Assembly (NCBI GenBank): GCA_021847645.1
Contig: JAJZQG010000067.1
Location: 1 to 35,662 of the forward strand
Reading direction: 5' to 3'
Length of the DNA stretch: 35,662 nucleotides
From: Myxococcales bacterium
GTDB taxonomy: Bacteria > Myxococcota_A > Polyangia > Polyangiales > Polyangiaceae
Shown here: one piece after another, positions 1-8,318 of the stretch
Layout: each line of letters begins with the position of its first letter
Numbering within the stretch: the stretch's first letter is position 1
Notes under the pieces: model-generated
What the model saw: only the letters and a program-made list of their open reading frames with translations
Told to the model about the DNA's origin: nothing
Databases searched by the model: none
Position numbers and translations under genes: made by a program

Positions 1-480
1 ATTTGTGCCTCGAGCCGACGCGCTCAGGCTCGCTGTCGCTCGCCTGCATTTCCGCTAGCCTTCTCGCTCCGGCTTCGCCGGTCGCGAATCAGGCCTGCGA
101 GAACCGGGTGCGGCTCCGCGATCCGGGGACGAGGCGGCGCGAGCAACGAGCCACGCAACGGAGAGAGGCGTAGCAACACCTCGCTTGGGGGTAGCCGCAG
201 ACTGCGCAGAAGACCGCAGACAGCTCTGGGGCCGTGCCGACGTTGCCAACACCCTATTCGGTAGGCTCGTTCAGACCGTCGGGTCAATCCCCGAGACAAT
301 CCGTGACGGGTCTGCAGCGTCTGCGGTCGGTCTGGATCCACACACTCTGGAGCCGCGCCTTCGACAGTTCCTGCTCCAACCGGCCCGGCCTTGTGCCCGG
401 ACGGGCATCTCCGAGAGCCGGGATCCTGCAGGGAGCACCCAGTCGTTTCTCGCTCGCATCTCGAAGCGCGCGCCACCGGG
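1..480. other. Stretch without a recognisable gene
   Basis: I find no reading frame with a plausible start, family resemblance or codon pattern on either strand. Open frames here are long only because the DNA is GC-rich. A small inverted repeat (CCGGC, TTC, GCCGG) lies at 69-81. I see no tRNA-like cloverleaf, T-run terminator or clear promoter. It may be the downstream flank of the minus-strand gene that ends at 481. Confidence 0.5.
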
Positions 481-972
481 TCAGGACATCCCCTTGTCGT
501 CGGGTTGCGCGACGAGCGCTCCCAGCGCGATGCCGGCAGTCGCCCCCAGAGCGGCCGCCGGCGGTGCCTTCTGCTCCCACAAGACCTGGCCCTCGGCATC
601 GCGGCAGACGAGCCTTGCGCCCGTCCAGCCCGCCTCCGGCTCGAAGCGCCAACGCAGTCGGCCATCCAGCGCCACGGCTGCGCCCTTGTGCACGGCGGCG
701 ACATAGAAGCACTCGCCGTCGAAGATGGCCGTGTCCGGCGCGAAAGGAAGCTCGACGCCGTACGCGAGGCGCCCGGTGGCGACGTCCACCAGCCACATGC
801 GCGCTGCCGCCATCACGACGAGCCCGTGCCGTGTGAGGAAGAATCGTCCCGGTGCGCTGGAGCCGTCGGGCTCACCGACGACGGTTTCCCACAGGAGCCG
901 GCCGGAGCGCGGGTCGAGTGCACGCAGAAAAGGAAGCTGCAGCATGAGCAGCGGAGGGGCAGGGGATTCCAT
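481..972 (-). CDS. PQQ-like beta-propeller repeat protein, short
   Basis: 163 residues. The pattern 'ALDPRSGRLLWE', followed by 'VDVATGRL' and 'VALDGRLRWRFEPEAG', is the blade signature of PQQ-binding-like (PQQ_2) propellers, with about three blades visible. Complete propellers of this kind have seven or eight blades, so this is either a small stand-alone fragment or a degenerate member. There is no signal peptide; the first residues are hydrophobic but carry no Lys/Arg n-region. The C-terminus contains a Gly/Ala-rich hydrophobic patch. No good Shine-Dalgarno precedes the ATG at 972, and an internal ATG at 945 is an alternative start. It stands alone, divergent from the metalloprotease. Function unknown; a binding or scaffold role is only an inference. 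Confidence 0.6.
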   Translation of the reverse strand: MESPAPPLLMLQLPFLRALDPRSGRLLWETVVGEPDGSSAPGRFFLTRHGLVVMAAARMWLVDVATGRLAYGVELPFAPDTAIFDGECFYVAAVHKGAAVALDGRLRWRFEPEAGWTGARLVCRDAEGQVLWEQKAPPAAALGATAGIALGALVAQPDDKGMS

Positions 973-1238
973 GAGGCGAGGCTACCAGTTGTGCGGCGGC
1001 CAGCACGCGTTTTCAGGCTAGGGCGGTGTTCGAATCTCGTCTTTCACCCCTTCAGCCGGGTGAGCGTTCTCCGCACGTTCGGGCCTGCCGCGCCGGCGCA
1101 TGTTCGATGGCGACTTGGAGTCGCGCCCGCCCCTTCGAGCGTACGTTCGAATTCGAGGGAATCACGACAGGCCTCTGGCGTAACATGCGCTGGTATCCAC
1201 CGGCTCCCTTGCCGCCAAGAGCTTGCCCAGGAGGCTAC

Positions 1239-2591
1239 ATGAACGCGACACGCAATCTGATGATGGCATGCGCCGTGATTCTCGCCTTGTGCGGGGGAGC
1301 CGACGCTATGGCGCAGACGACGGCCGCCATACCGATGTTCGATACGGGCGCGCCGACGACAGGCGTGCAGGTCGCCAAGCCATGGGTGACGCGGGCACAG
1401 ACCATGCGGTTGAATCCGGCGCTGAAGACGGCTCCGTCCGCGACGCCGGCGCAAGGCTTGGCCTCCCAGTCACGCATCGGCTTCACGCCCTTCCCGAACA
1501 ACGCCATCACGCTGCGTCGAACCGCGGTTGTGCAACGCGGGCCCGCATCGTTCGTCTGGAAGGGAGTCGTGGACGGCCAGCCCATGACCCGTGCCCTGTT
1601 CGTGGTCACCCAGGGACGAGTCGCGGGAAACATCGAAACGAGCTCCAAGAGCTTCGCGGTTCGCACTCGCCCCGACGGCTCCCTGGTTGTCATCGAGGTT
1701 GACGTGCCCAAGCTGCCCAACGAGGGCCAGCCCCTGTCGCGGGTTCGCACGAGCACCCATCGCAAGCTCACGCCGGACATCTGTCCCAAAGTCCTGCTCA
1801 CGCCGGCCGAGCCGGTGCACATCGACGTGCTTGTCGCCTACACCGCGCAGGCGGAGACCGAAGCGTCCGGGTACTCGAACATCGACGACGAGATCGCGCT
1901 GGCGATCGAGGACACCAATGCCGCCTATGAAGCCAGCGACATCAACCAGCGGATCTACCTGGCGGGCACCAAGAAGTACGATTACGCGGAGACCACCTAC
2001 GAGGCAGACGTGGACCGCTTCGCCGGCTCCTCGGACGGCTACATGGACGACATTCATGCCTTGCGCGACGCGAAGGCAGCGGACGCTGTCGTGCTGATGG
2101 TCAGCAATACGTGGTATTGCGGGCTGGCCGACGGCATCATGGACGCGCCCTCCGAGGCGTTCGAATCCGACGCGTTTGCAGCGGTAGCCGTGAGCTGCGC
2201 CACGTGGAATCACAGCTTCGCGCATGAGCTGGGCCACCTGATGGGAGCACGGCACGACACGTACATGGATCCGTCCGGAACCGCCTATGCGCACGGCTTC
2301 GTCGATCCCGCCAACCACTTTCGCACCGTGATGGCCTACAACAACGCGTGCGCGGCAGCTCAAGCGTATTGTGTTCGATGGGGCGTGTTCTCGGGCCCGA
2401 ACGTGACGGTCGACGGGCATGCAGCGGGGAGCGCCACGAGCCAAGACAATGTGCGAAGGCTGACCGACTCGGCTCTCGTGGTTTCACGCTTCCGGCTGAG
2501 CGACGCGGACAAGGCCGCGGCGAATCGATACTCTTGCAACCCGCCGTCTCCTTTCCTGCCCGTGCCACGGACTCCGCGTCCGGCCAAGTAG
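1239..2591 (+). CDS. Secreted zinc metalloprotease, reprolysin-like / M72-like
   Basis: 450 residues from the ATG at 1239, chosen because AGGAGG lies just upstream and the protein then begins with a classical signal peptide (hydrophobic stretch about residues 8-25). A longer upstream frame without such a start is unlikely. Residues about 30-190 look like a propeptide. The catalytic domain (about 193-420) carries the metzincin zinc motif HELGHLMGARHD at 329-340, where His329, His333 and His339 should bind zinc and Glu330 is the general base. A Met-turn 'TVMAY' follows at 363-367. The layout resembles peptidyl-Asp metallopeptidase (M72) and bacterial reprolysin-like proteins. Cysteines near 294, 320, 371 and 378 could form disulfides. 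It is expected to act outside the cytoplasm; substrate unknown. It is monocistronic, and its 3' end faces the YchJ-like gene 16 bp away. Confidence 0.88.
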   Translation: MNATRNLMMACAVILALCGGADAMAQTTAAIPMFDTGAPTTGVQVAKPWVTRAQTMRLNPALKTAPSATPAQGLASQSRIGFTPFPNNAITLRRTAVVQRGPASFVWKGVVDGQPMTRALFVVTQGRVAGNIETSSKSFAVRTRPDGSLVVIEVDVPKLPNEGQPLSRVRTSTHRKLTPDICPKVLLTPAEPVHIDVLVAYTAQAETEASGYSNIDDEIALAIEDTNAAYEASDINQRIYLAGTKKYDYAETTYEADVDRFAGSSDGYMDDIHALRDAKAADAVVLMVSNTWYCGLADGIMDAPSEAFESDAFAAVAVSCATWNHSFAHELGHLMGARHDTYMDPSGTAYAHGFVDPANHFRTVMAYNNACAAAQAYCVRWGVFSGPNVTVDGHAAGSATSQDNVRRLTDSALVVSRFRLSDADKAAANRYSCNPPSPFLPVPRTPRPAK

Positions 2592-2607
2592 CGTGGTCGT
2601 CGCGGCT

Positions 2608-3129
2608 CTACTTGCCGCAGCACTTCTTGAACTTCCTGCCACTTCCACACGGGCACGGATCGTTGCGCCCCACCTTGGCCCCGCCCCGCACGACCGGCGC
2701 GGCCTTGCTCACCTGCCCGTCGACGTACAACCACCGCCCGCGTTCCTTGCGGAAGCGGGACCGCTCATGGTGGGCTTGTACCGAGCCACCCGTCGCGTAC
2801 CGCGCGATGAACTCCACCACACCGTCGTCGTCGTCGGCCCCGCCCCGCTCGGTGCCCAGCACTTGCAGCCCAAGCCACTGCGCCCCCTGCGACCACTCCT
2901 GAGCGCTCTGGCGGTCCGTCCCCTCGACCGTCTGCGGGTCGTGCGTCTCGATGATGTAGTCGACATCGCCTTGCACATAGGCCGTGTAGCGCGACCGCAT
3001 CAGCTCCTCGGCCGTGGCGGCTCGGGCGCGCCGCGACAGGTACCGGCCGCAGCAGTGGGCAAAGGCCGCACCGCTGCCACAAGGGCAGGGCTTGCCGTTC
3101 GTGGTCGAGCTCGTCGTTGTGGGTGCCAT
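2608..3129 (-). CDS. ychJ: YchJ-family (UPF0225) SEC-C motif protein
   Basis: 173 residues. SEC-C zinc-binding motifs lie at both ends: '[15 protein letters not shown]' near residues 14-28 and '[17 protein letters not shown]' at the C-terminus. Between them sits the YchJ middle domain (NTF2-like fold in the family), with the family hallmark '[19 protein letters not shown]'. SEC-C motifs bind zinc and mediate contacts with protein or RNA partners, as in SecA; the cellular job of YchJ is not settled. Length and both motifs are typical, so the gene looks intact. It is divergent from the sigma factor gene, with 128 bp between them that must hold both promoters. Confidence 0.92.
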   Translation of the reverse strand: MAPTTTSSTTNGKPCPCGSGAAFAHCCGRYLSRRARAATAEELMRSRYTAYVQGDVDYIIETHDPQTVEGTDRQSAQEWSQGAQWLGLQVLGTERGGADDDDGVVEFIARYATGGSVQAHHERSRFRKERGRWLYVDGQVSKAAPVVRGGAKVGRNDPCPCGSGRKFKKCCGK

Positions 3130-3212
3130 CCGGCGACTGTATCACAGCACCTCGGCGGCGCCTTGCCCGGCCGGGCCGCGCAGCGCATCATCGAAGAATC
3201 GTCCCACGCCCC

Positions 3213-3240
3213 GGAACTTTTTCCTGGCCGCCGACAGAGA
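3213..3240 (+). promoter_or_regulatory. Candidate ECF-type promoter upstream of the sigma gene
   Basis: GGAACTT at 3213-3219 matches the usual -35 element of ECF sigma factors. A CGACA at 3232-3236 could serve as the -10 but is 12 bp away, shorter than the typical 15-17 bp; GAGACT just beyond would fit the spacing better but matches less well. The site is about 20-45 bp upstream of the sigma factor start codon, where an autoregulated ECF promoter would be expected. This is a pattern match only. Confidence 0.35.
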
Positions 3241-3257
3241 CTCTCCAGGAACACGAG

Positions 3258-3860
3258 ATGACCGCCGCCCTCCGCATCGATCAGCTCTTATCGCCCGAGG
3301 CCGTCGAGCGGCCCGACGAGCTGGATGCCGAGACGCTCGCGGGCTGTCGTCGGCGTGACCCGGCCGCGCTGCGCAGGTGGGTCGGCCGCTATGAGCGCGT
3401 GGTGTTCGCGTTCCTGTCGCGCGCCGTCGGCTCCGGCGCCCACGTGGAAGACCTGGCCCAGGAGGTCTTTCTCAGGGCGTTCCAGGCGCTGCCCAGGTTC
3501 GATCCCCACGGCAGTGCGCGGTTCAGCACCTGGTTACTCGCCATCGCCTCGCATGTCGCGGCGGAAGCCAGGCGCAGGGGCCGCCACCGCTTGGTCGGCC
3601 TCGAGCACGCGGAGCCCGTCGCCGACCCGCATACGCCCGACGAGTTGCGGCACCGTCGTGAGCTCGCGCTGGCCTTCGAGCGTGCTGCCGCGCAGATCCC
3701 CGACGACCAGCGCGACGTGTTCATCCTGGCCGAGTTCCACGGCTTGACCATGGCCGAGATCGGCGCCGTGCTCGAGATCCCCGAGAACACCGTCAAGACC
3801 AGGCTCTTTCGGGCGCGTGAGAGGCTTCGCGAGCTGCTCGCGCCGGTCTGGGAGGCATGA
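3258..3860 (+). CDS. RNA polymerase sigma factor, ECF (sigma-70 family)
   Basis: 200 residues from the ATG at 3258, preceded by AGGA at a good distance. Region 2 is clear: 'HVEDLAQEVFLRAFQALPRF', then 'FSTWLLAIASHVAAEARRR', which covers core binding and -10 recognition. Region 4 is clear too: 'IPDDQRDVFILAEFHGLTM' followed by the helix-turn-helix 'AEIGAVLEIPENTVKTRLFR'. There is no region 1 or 3, and the length is normal for ECF factors. The next gene begins at the base after its stop codon and encodes a one-helix membrane protein in the position of an anti-sigma factor. A GGAACTT element upstream suggests autoregulation (inferred). The regulon and signal cannot be read from this window. Confidence 0.95.
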   Translation: MTAALRIDQLLSPEAVERPDELDAETLAGCRRRDPAALRRWVGRYERVVFAFLSRAVGSGAHVEDLAQEVFLRAFQALPRFDPHGSARFSTWLLAIASHVAAEARRRGRHRLVGLEHAEPVADPHTPDELRHRRELALAFERAAAQIPDDQRDVFILAEFHGLTMAEIGAVLEIPENTVKTRLFRARERLRELLAPVWEA

Positions 3861-4328
3861 ATGTCGCTCCAACCTTGGACGCAGTGGCCCGCAGAGCAGC
3901 CGCCCCCGGACTTCGCCGACCGGATGGCCGAGCGGCTTCTGCAAGCTCCCGGACCGATGGTCCGTCCCTCTCGCTCGCCGCGCCGGTGGCTGGCCGCGAT
4001 CGCCCTGGCCGCCGTGCTCGTCGGCACCACGGCCTGGGCGATGGTGCACTACGCGCGCACGCACGCGCCCGCCCCGCCGGCTCCCGTGGCCGAGCAGCCA
4101 GCCGCAGCGCCTGAGCCTTCCGCGCCTTCCAAAGCGCTGCCCGGCGCCGTGGCGCCCACTCCGCCGCCCGAGGAACCCGCGCCGGTGTCCGCTCTCCCCA
4201 CGCCCAGGCCCAAGGTGTCCGCCGCGGCTTCGACGCCCGTTGCACCTCCCTCGGCCAGCGTCCGGCACATCGTGGTGCCGCGCTGCGAATGCGGACCGGC
4301 CAGCGTCATCTGTACCTGCGTCGAGTAG
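3861..4328 (+). CDS. Putative membrane anti-sigma factor
   Basis: 155 residues. The ATG directly follows the sigma factor stop codon, so the two are probably translationally coupled. A short cytoplasmic N-terminus (about 1-45) precedes one membrane segment (about 46-63, 'WLAAIALAAVLVGTTAWAM'). A long Pro/Ala-rich extracytoplasmic stretch follows (about 70-135), ending in a Cys-containing tail 'CECGPASVICTCVE'. Position and topology fit an anti-sigma factor. I do not see the zinc HxxxCxxC motif of ZAS-type anti-sigma domains, so assignment rests on context. The Pro-rich region may span the periplasm, and the terminal Cys pairs could be disulfide or redox sensitive (speculative). Confidence 0.6.
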   Translation: MSLQPWTQWPAEQPPPDFADRMAERLLQAPGPMVRPSRSPRRWLAAIALAAVLVGTTAWAMVHYARTHAPAPPAPVAEQPAAAPEPSAPSKALPGAVAPTPPPEEPAPVSALPTPRPKVSAAASTPVAPPSASVRHIVVPRCECGPASVICTCVE

Positions 4329-4397
4329 CAAGCGTCGCGCTCGGCTCGATCGAAACCAAGACCCTTGTCCCCATCGGGGAAGGAAGGATGGAGCGTC

Positions 4398-4679
4398 ATG
4401 CGTAGCGTGCGAAAGTCGATGTGTGTCAGTTTTCTGGTTCTGGCGGCGATCGCGGTCTCGTCGGTGGCCTCGGCCGAAGGAGGACGAGCCCCGGCGCGTC
4501 GTACCCAGGCCACGGAGAGCAACGTGACCTATGAGTTCCTCGACGACCCGCTCGCAGGAGGAGGACTCGACCCTCACGGCGGCCTGCTCAAGGTCTACAA
4601 TCGGCACGTGCGCCTGCTGTTGATCCGCCCGCGCACCCAGTTCGTCACCGAGATGCTCAAGAGCGTCGAGAACCTGTAA
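4398..4679 (+). CDS. Small exported protein of the ECF operon, unknown function
   Basis: 93 residues from the ATG at 4398, which follows a purine-rich stretch (GGAAGGA, then GGAG). An ATG at 4365 in the same frame would place 11 residues before the signal peptide and is less likely. Residues about 5-25 form a signal peptide ending near 'ASAEG'. The mature part 'VTYEFLDDPLAGGGLDPHG', followed by 'RLLLIRPRTQFVTEMLKSVE', is compact and looks like a real folded domain, but I do not recognise the family. The last base of its stop codon is the first base of the next ATG. It is probably a secreted partner or target of the sigma operon (context only). Confidence 0.6.
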   Translation: MRSVRKSMCVSFLVLAAIAVSSVASAEGGRAPARRTQATESNVTYEFLDDPLAGGGLDPHGGLLKVYNRHVRLLLIRPRTQFVTEMLKSVENL

Positions 4680-5068
4680 TGCTCAGCCGGGGCCGCCGAT
4701 CCAGCCTGCTCACGGGCCGCCCCGCGGAGCAGACACGACGTCGCAACCGCCGTACGTGGGTATTGCCGGCGGTGTGCCTGATGCTGACCGGGTGTCCCAC
4801 TCCCACGCAATATGGCGGTCCGATCCCGATCAATACGGCGGGCATGGACCAGCGGATGGCGTGGGTGTGCGGGATGGGCCAATCGAATCCGGACGTCTCC
4901 GCGTTCTGCGTCACCGACGGCGCCGAGCCTGCGGCCGCCCTCCCGGCCCCCGCGGCCTCCGCAGTTGTCGTGGTGCCCGGTTTCGACCCGACGACGTCCG
5001 CGGATACTCTGCTTGGGCAGGCGAGAACGCCGTTTTCTCCAGGACCGCGCATCGAGTCTCGGCCTTGA
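4679..5068 (+). CDS. Putative lipoprotein, unknown function
   Basis: 129 residues. The start ATG shares one base with the preceding stop codon (TAATG). After an Arg-rich N-terminus, a hydrophobic run ends in 'LMLTGCPTP', a lipobox with Cys at about residue 39, predicting lipid attachment. The mature part has a few Cys ('WVCGMG', 'AFCVTD') and a Pro/Ala-rich tail. No domain recognised. The n-region (about 27 residues) is longer than usual; a downstream start is possible but none has a better ribosome site. Last gene of the sigma operon. Confidence 0.55.
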   Translation: MLSRGRRSSLLTGRPAEQTRRRNRRTWVLPAVCLMLTGCPTPTQYGGPIPINTAGMDQRMAWVCGMGQSNPDVSAFCVTDGAEPAAALPAPAASAVVVVPGFDPTTSADTLLGQARTPFSPGPRIESRP

Positions 5069-5112
5069 ATCCAGGGTGTCAATGACCCGTGCGCGCACGT
5101 CGAGGCTGTCCA

Positions 5113-5133
5113 GGGCGCGGGGGGTCAGCGCCC
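5113..5133. terminator. GC hairpin between convergent genes
   Basis: GGGCGC at 5113-5118 pairs with GCGCCC at 5128-5133 across a 9-nt loop. It lies in the 149-bp gap between the end of the sigma operon and the end of the isoprenoid-synthase-like gene. No T-run follows, so intrinsic termination is uncertain. Confidence 0.3.
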
Positions 5134-5217
5134 CGGGCGTGCTGCGATGCGGCTGGCCCTGCGAGCCGTCGAAGAGAGGTGTTCTGTGGTGGCCCCGACC
5201 CACCGACGCGCCGTGCC

Positions 5218-6276
5218 CTACGCCGCCAGCCCGACGATCATCGCCTCCATCACCTCGTTCATCATCGACACGTAGGCGTCCCGCACGAATCCCACGTAAC
5301 GATCCCCCTTGGCGCCGCCGTCGCGCGCCAGCGCCTCGATGCCCGCTACCGTCTCGCGCCACTTGGCCTCGATGTCCTCGAACGTCCATGTCCCCGTGAT
5401 GACCGGCGTGGTCCGCACGTCGCGGGCGTCGTCCGCGTAGTCGATCCAGTCGTCGATCATCTGCGTGTACATCGAGACCGCGTACATCCACTGGCGGGCG
5501 CTCTCTCCCGCGTAGCGGTGCACCGGGAAGATGAGCCCGTCGATGGTCCCCTCGACGCCCGCGAGGCGGTGCCCGAGCACGCGTGGATCGGGCACGCCGG
5601 TCATTCCCTTGACCTCCGACTCGACCCACTCGATGACACGGGCCAGCGCGGCCTCGAACACCACGCGATCTTCACCCTCTATCCCGTCGGCCATCGCGAG
5701 CTGGAGCGCTCGCGTGAGGGCGAGCGGCGCACTTCGCTCCCGCAGCGGCTCTTGGGAAGGATCCCAGGTGCCTGCGAGTAGGCCCTTGATGCGCAGCTCG
5801 CGCTGCGCCGGCGGGAGATCACCCATACAGTGGTCGAAGGCGTGATCGATGGCGGCGATGAACGCGGAGATGAGAATGATGCGACGGTGCTCCCGGGCGA
5901 GCGAAAAGCGTCCGAGCAGCTCCACGGACAGGCCCCCCGCGCGGCTCAACGCCCCGCCCGGCAGGCGGAGCAGATCCCCGGCCCGCGCCGCGGCCGCGAT
6001 CGCGAGCGGCTTGCGACGCGCGCAGAACAGCACCGTGTAGGGCGCCGATGCGTACAAGTTGCACGCGAGAAAACGCAGCTTCTTGCCGAACGGCTGGTCC
6101 AGCACCTCGGGCCAGGTCGCCCGTACGATCGGCAGCACGTGGGCGTCGTAGCTGCGAAAGACCACCGCGCGGATCGCGTCCGTGAAGGCGGTGACCTCGC
6201 CGTTGGACGGACCGGCCATGGCGCGAAGGCGGGAGATTCTCTCCTTGTCGGAGATGGAGGCTGCGGTGGTGGGCAT
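5218..6276 (-). CDS. Class I isoprenoid-synthase-like protein
   Basis: 352 residues, mostly helical, no signal peptide. Two Asp-rich sites stand where class I prenyl/terpene synthases bind Mg-diphosphate: D-H-A-F-D at 144-148, with Asp153 nearby, and 'QMIDDWIDYADD' (Asp275, 276, 279, 282, 283). The spacing of about 130 residues between the sites fits the alpha-helical fold of squalene/phytoene-synthase and prenyltransferase families. I do not recognise a specific enzyme, so substrate and product are open. It could instead be a non-catalytic relative. It starts 3 bp after the stop codon of the second ArsA-like ATPase and is the last gene of that three-gene unit. The combination suggests the ATPases handle a lipid or membrane-inserted partner of this enzyme (speculation). 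Confidence 0.65.
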   Translation of the reverse strand: MPTTAASISDKERISRLRAMAGPSNGEVTAFTDAIRAVVFRSYDAHVLPIVRATWPEVLDQPFGKKLRFLACNLYASAPYTVLFCARRKPLAIAAAARAGDLLRLPGGALSRAGGLSVELLGRFSLAREHRRIILISAFIAAIDHAFDHCMGDLPPAQRELRIKGLLAGTWDPSQEPLRERSAPLALTRALQLAMADGIEGEDRVVFEAALARVIEWVESEVKGMTGVPDPRVLGHRLAGVEGTIDGLIFPVHRYAGESARQWMYAVSMYTQMIDDWIDYADDARDVRTTPVITGTWTFEDIEAKWRETVAGIEALARDGGAKGDRYVGFVRDAYVSMMNEVMEAMIVGLAA

Positions 6277-6279
6277 GGT

Positions 6280-7437
6280 TCATTCTCCGAAGTGGGCGAG
6301 GTGCCCGGCGAGCGCGCTCACGATGGCGGCAGGGTGTTCGGCCGCGACCGTAGGCAGGCGCAGTTGCCGCACGAAGGGCAATTTGCGTCGGATCTCGTCG
6401 GCCATCGCGTCCGCGGCGCGGGTGCGGGCCGAGCGTTCTTCTTCGAGCTGCCGGATCGCCGCTATGACAGCCGGCGTCGCCGCCTCGTGGGAGCCGACCT
6501 GCGTGACCCAGCAGGGGGCGCTTTCGTCTGCGCGATTGAGGATGACCGCTGAAGCGCGGCGCTCGTGCCTCTCGAGCTTGCGCGCGAGGTACTGGAGATC
6601 CGCCGCGGCTGCGCCTGTCGGCGCCGCTACCAGCACGAACTTCGTGGCCTCGCCGAGCAGCAGCTCCTCCGCTTGCCGTGCGAGTTGCGCAAAGCGCTCC
6701 CGCACCCGGGCGAGCTCGGCAAACAGGTTCGCTACATCGGTGATGGCCCGCGCGCTCAGGACGCGTCCCAGCGCGTTCTCGGCCCGCTTGCGCCCCCAGG
6801 TGAGCATTCCGCGCGCTGCCCCACCCGGGGTCCTCTCGCCACCCGAGTCGTCTTGCTCGCCGCTCGTCTGTTGGGCCAGGCTGCCGAACCACGCGACAGC
6901 GCGGCCCTCGAGCAGCGCGGCGAGAAGCCCGGGATAAGACACCAGATCGAGCGCGTACCGGGACGGCGCCGTGTCGACAACTACATAGTCGAGCGGGATC
7001 TGCTCCACCGCCTGCACCACCAGCATCACGCTCACCAACTCGTGTACGCCTGCGGCCGCGTCGGCCATCGCTGCGTAAATGCGATTGGCGACGAGCCGAT
7101 CCATCGCCGCCCGCTCGTCCCTGAACAAGTGCTCGACGAAGGTCCGCATCGCCTCGCGCGGATCGGGCATGAGCGCGTACAGCTCCCCCGTCACACCGGC
7201 TGCCAGCGGCACGCGCCTGGGCGCGGAGCCGATCGGAGTCTCCATCGCGTCTGCCAGGCGGCGCGCCGGGTCGACCGTCACCACGAGGGTGCGCTTGCCC
7301 TGCCACGCAAGCGCGAGCGCGAGCGCGGCCGAGGTTGTGGTCTTGCCCACCCCGCCGCCCCCGGCGCACACGAACACTTCCGGACGCCTTCCATTCCGCG
7401 CCTCGAGCGGGTCATGGCTCCCGCCGAAGGCGCTCAT
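6280..7437 (-). CDS. ArsA/Get3-like ATPase, second of a pair
   Basis: 385 residues from the ATG at 7437, which overlaps the upstream ATPase stop codon as ATGA. The P-loop 'GGGGVGKTTTSAALALAL' (about 27-44) is the deviant Walker A of SIMIBI ATPases, but the signature lysine of the usual GKGGVGKT is Gly here. 'LVVTVDPARRLADAM' matches the A-loop/switch I region, and 'VVVDTAPSRYALDLV' is the switch II region with the usual TGH replaced by SRY. The family includes arsenite-pump ATPase ArsA and tail-anchored-protein factor Get3; no arsenic genes are nearby. Paired ArsA-like ATPases also occur in Actinobacteria (e.g. Rv3679-Rv3680). I infer a heterodimer with the upstream product in which only some active-site residues are kept by each partner. 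Confidence 0.82.
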   Translation of the reverse strand: MSAFGGSHDPLEARNGRRPEVFVCAGGGGVGKTTTSAALALALAWQGKRTLVVTVDPARRLADAMETPIGSAPRRVPLAAGVTGELYALMPDPREAMRTFVEHLFRDERAAMDRLVANRIYAAMADAAAGVHELVSVMLVVQAVEQIPLDYVVVDTAPSRYALDLVSYPGLLAALLEGRAVAWFGSLAQQTSGEQDDSGGERTPGGAARGMLTWGRKRAENALGRVLSARAITDVANLFAELARVRERFAQLARQAEELLLGEATKFVLVAAPTGAAAADLQYLARKLERHERRASAVILNRADESAPCWVTQVGSHEAATPAVIAAIRQLEEERSARTRAADAMADEIRRKLPFVRQLRLPTVAAEHPAAIVSALAGHLAHFGE

Positions 7438-8318
7438 GCAGCCCCCTCCGAACTCAACCATTGGGCGACCTCCGCCGGCGTCGGATCCACCGACGCGGCC
7501 GGCAGGACCACCGGCGGGATATGAGCCCCGTGGAGCACGTCCCTCAGCGAAGCGTCGGCCTCGGCCAACGCCGCGTGCCGCGCCTCCATCACCGCGCGCA
7601 GCTCGTCGATGCCCGGCACGGCGCCGGTCGCGGCGAGCGCCCGAACATCGTCGAGCGCCTGCGCGGGGAGCGCCGTCGGAAAACGATTCACCACCAGTCG
7701 CGACGGGAACAGCCCGACTTGAGTGTTCATCGCGTCGCACAGTTCGAGGGTCTCCTGCAGCACCAGCCGCTCGGGGAGCGTCACGACCACGATCGACGAG
7801 CGATCGGGAGCCAGGAGGTCCGTGCACACGCGATCGGCCAGCGCGTGCAGCGGGCCGGAGGACGCGAACGTGCGCATCTGGTCGGCCACGCGAAGCCAGG
7901 CGATGCCGTGTCCCGTCGCTGGCATGTCGACCACCACGCGCTTGCCCGGGTGCTGCGCCGCGACAAGCCGCACGCATTCGAGCATGGCGAGTTCGCGCAC
8001 GGCCGGCGTAGCCCGCAGAAAACGCTTGAACGCGAAGTTCCCGAGCACCGCCTTCGCCAGCAGAGCCGAGCCGAACAGCGGCACCGCGCAGCGCGCTACC
8101 GCTTCCTGTGGCGCGATGACTTCGTGCTGGATGCGTCCCCGGCGGTGTCGACGCAGCAAGCGTCGCCCCGCCTCGCCGTCGCCGAACTCGACGACCACAG
8201 CACCGTCCGCAGACGCGTCCGCTGCAGCCGCGAGGCCAACTGCCACCGTGGTCTTTCCGACGCCGCCCTTTCCGGTGACCAGCACGACCTGCGCGAGCGG
8301 CGGATGCCCGGGGCTCAC
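7434..8318 (-). CDS. ArsA/Get3-like ATPase, first of a pair
   Basis: 294 residues from a GTG at 8318. The P-loop 'GKGGVGKTT' at 16-24 is the full deviant Walker A, with the signature lysine kept. 'VVVDMPATGHGIAWL' is the switch II region and retains TGH. 'VVVEFGDGEAGRRLL' replaces the usual DPA(H/R) switch I. It is about the size of a single-domain ArsA half. Its stop overlaps the next ATG by 4 bp, so both ATPases are almost surely made together. Likely cytoplasmic. Arsenite transport is not supported by context; handling of a membrane or lipid cargo for the downstream isoprenoid-synthase-like protein is a guess. Confidence 0.82.
   Translation of the reverse strand: MSPGHPPLAQVVLVTGKGGVGKTTVAVGLAAAADASADGAVVVEFGDGEAGRRLLRRHRRGRIQHEVIAPQEAVARCAVPLFGSALLAKAVLGNFAFKRFLRATPAVRELAMLECVRLVAAQHPGKRVVVDMPATGHGIAWLRVADQMRTFASSGPLHALADRVCTDLLAPDRSSIVVVTLPERLVLQETLELCDAMNTQVGLFPSRLVVNRFPTALPAQALDDVRALAATGAVPGIDELRAVMEARHAALAEADASLRDVLHGAHIPPVVLPAASVDPTPAEVAQWLSSEGAA

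Noticed and set aside
1020-1050. TTCGAATC suggesting a tRNA T-loop
   Set aside because: The flanking bases do not form a T-stem, and no acceptor, D or anticodon arms can be drawn.
5218-8318. Arsenic resistance locus, from the ArsA-like ATPases and the ArsB-superfamily transporter at 26145-27380
   Set aside because: The transporter is 18 kb away, and no ArsR, ArsC or ArsD is seen; the ATPases neighbour an isoprenoid-synthase-like gene instead.
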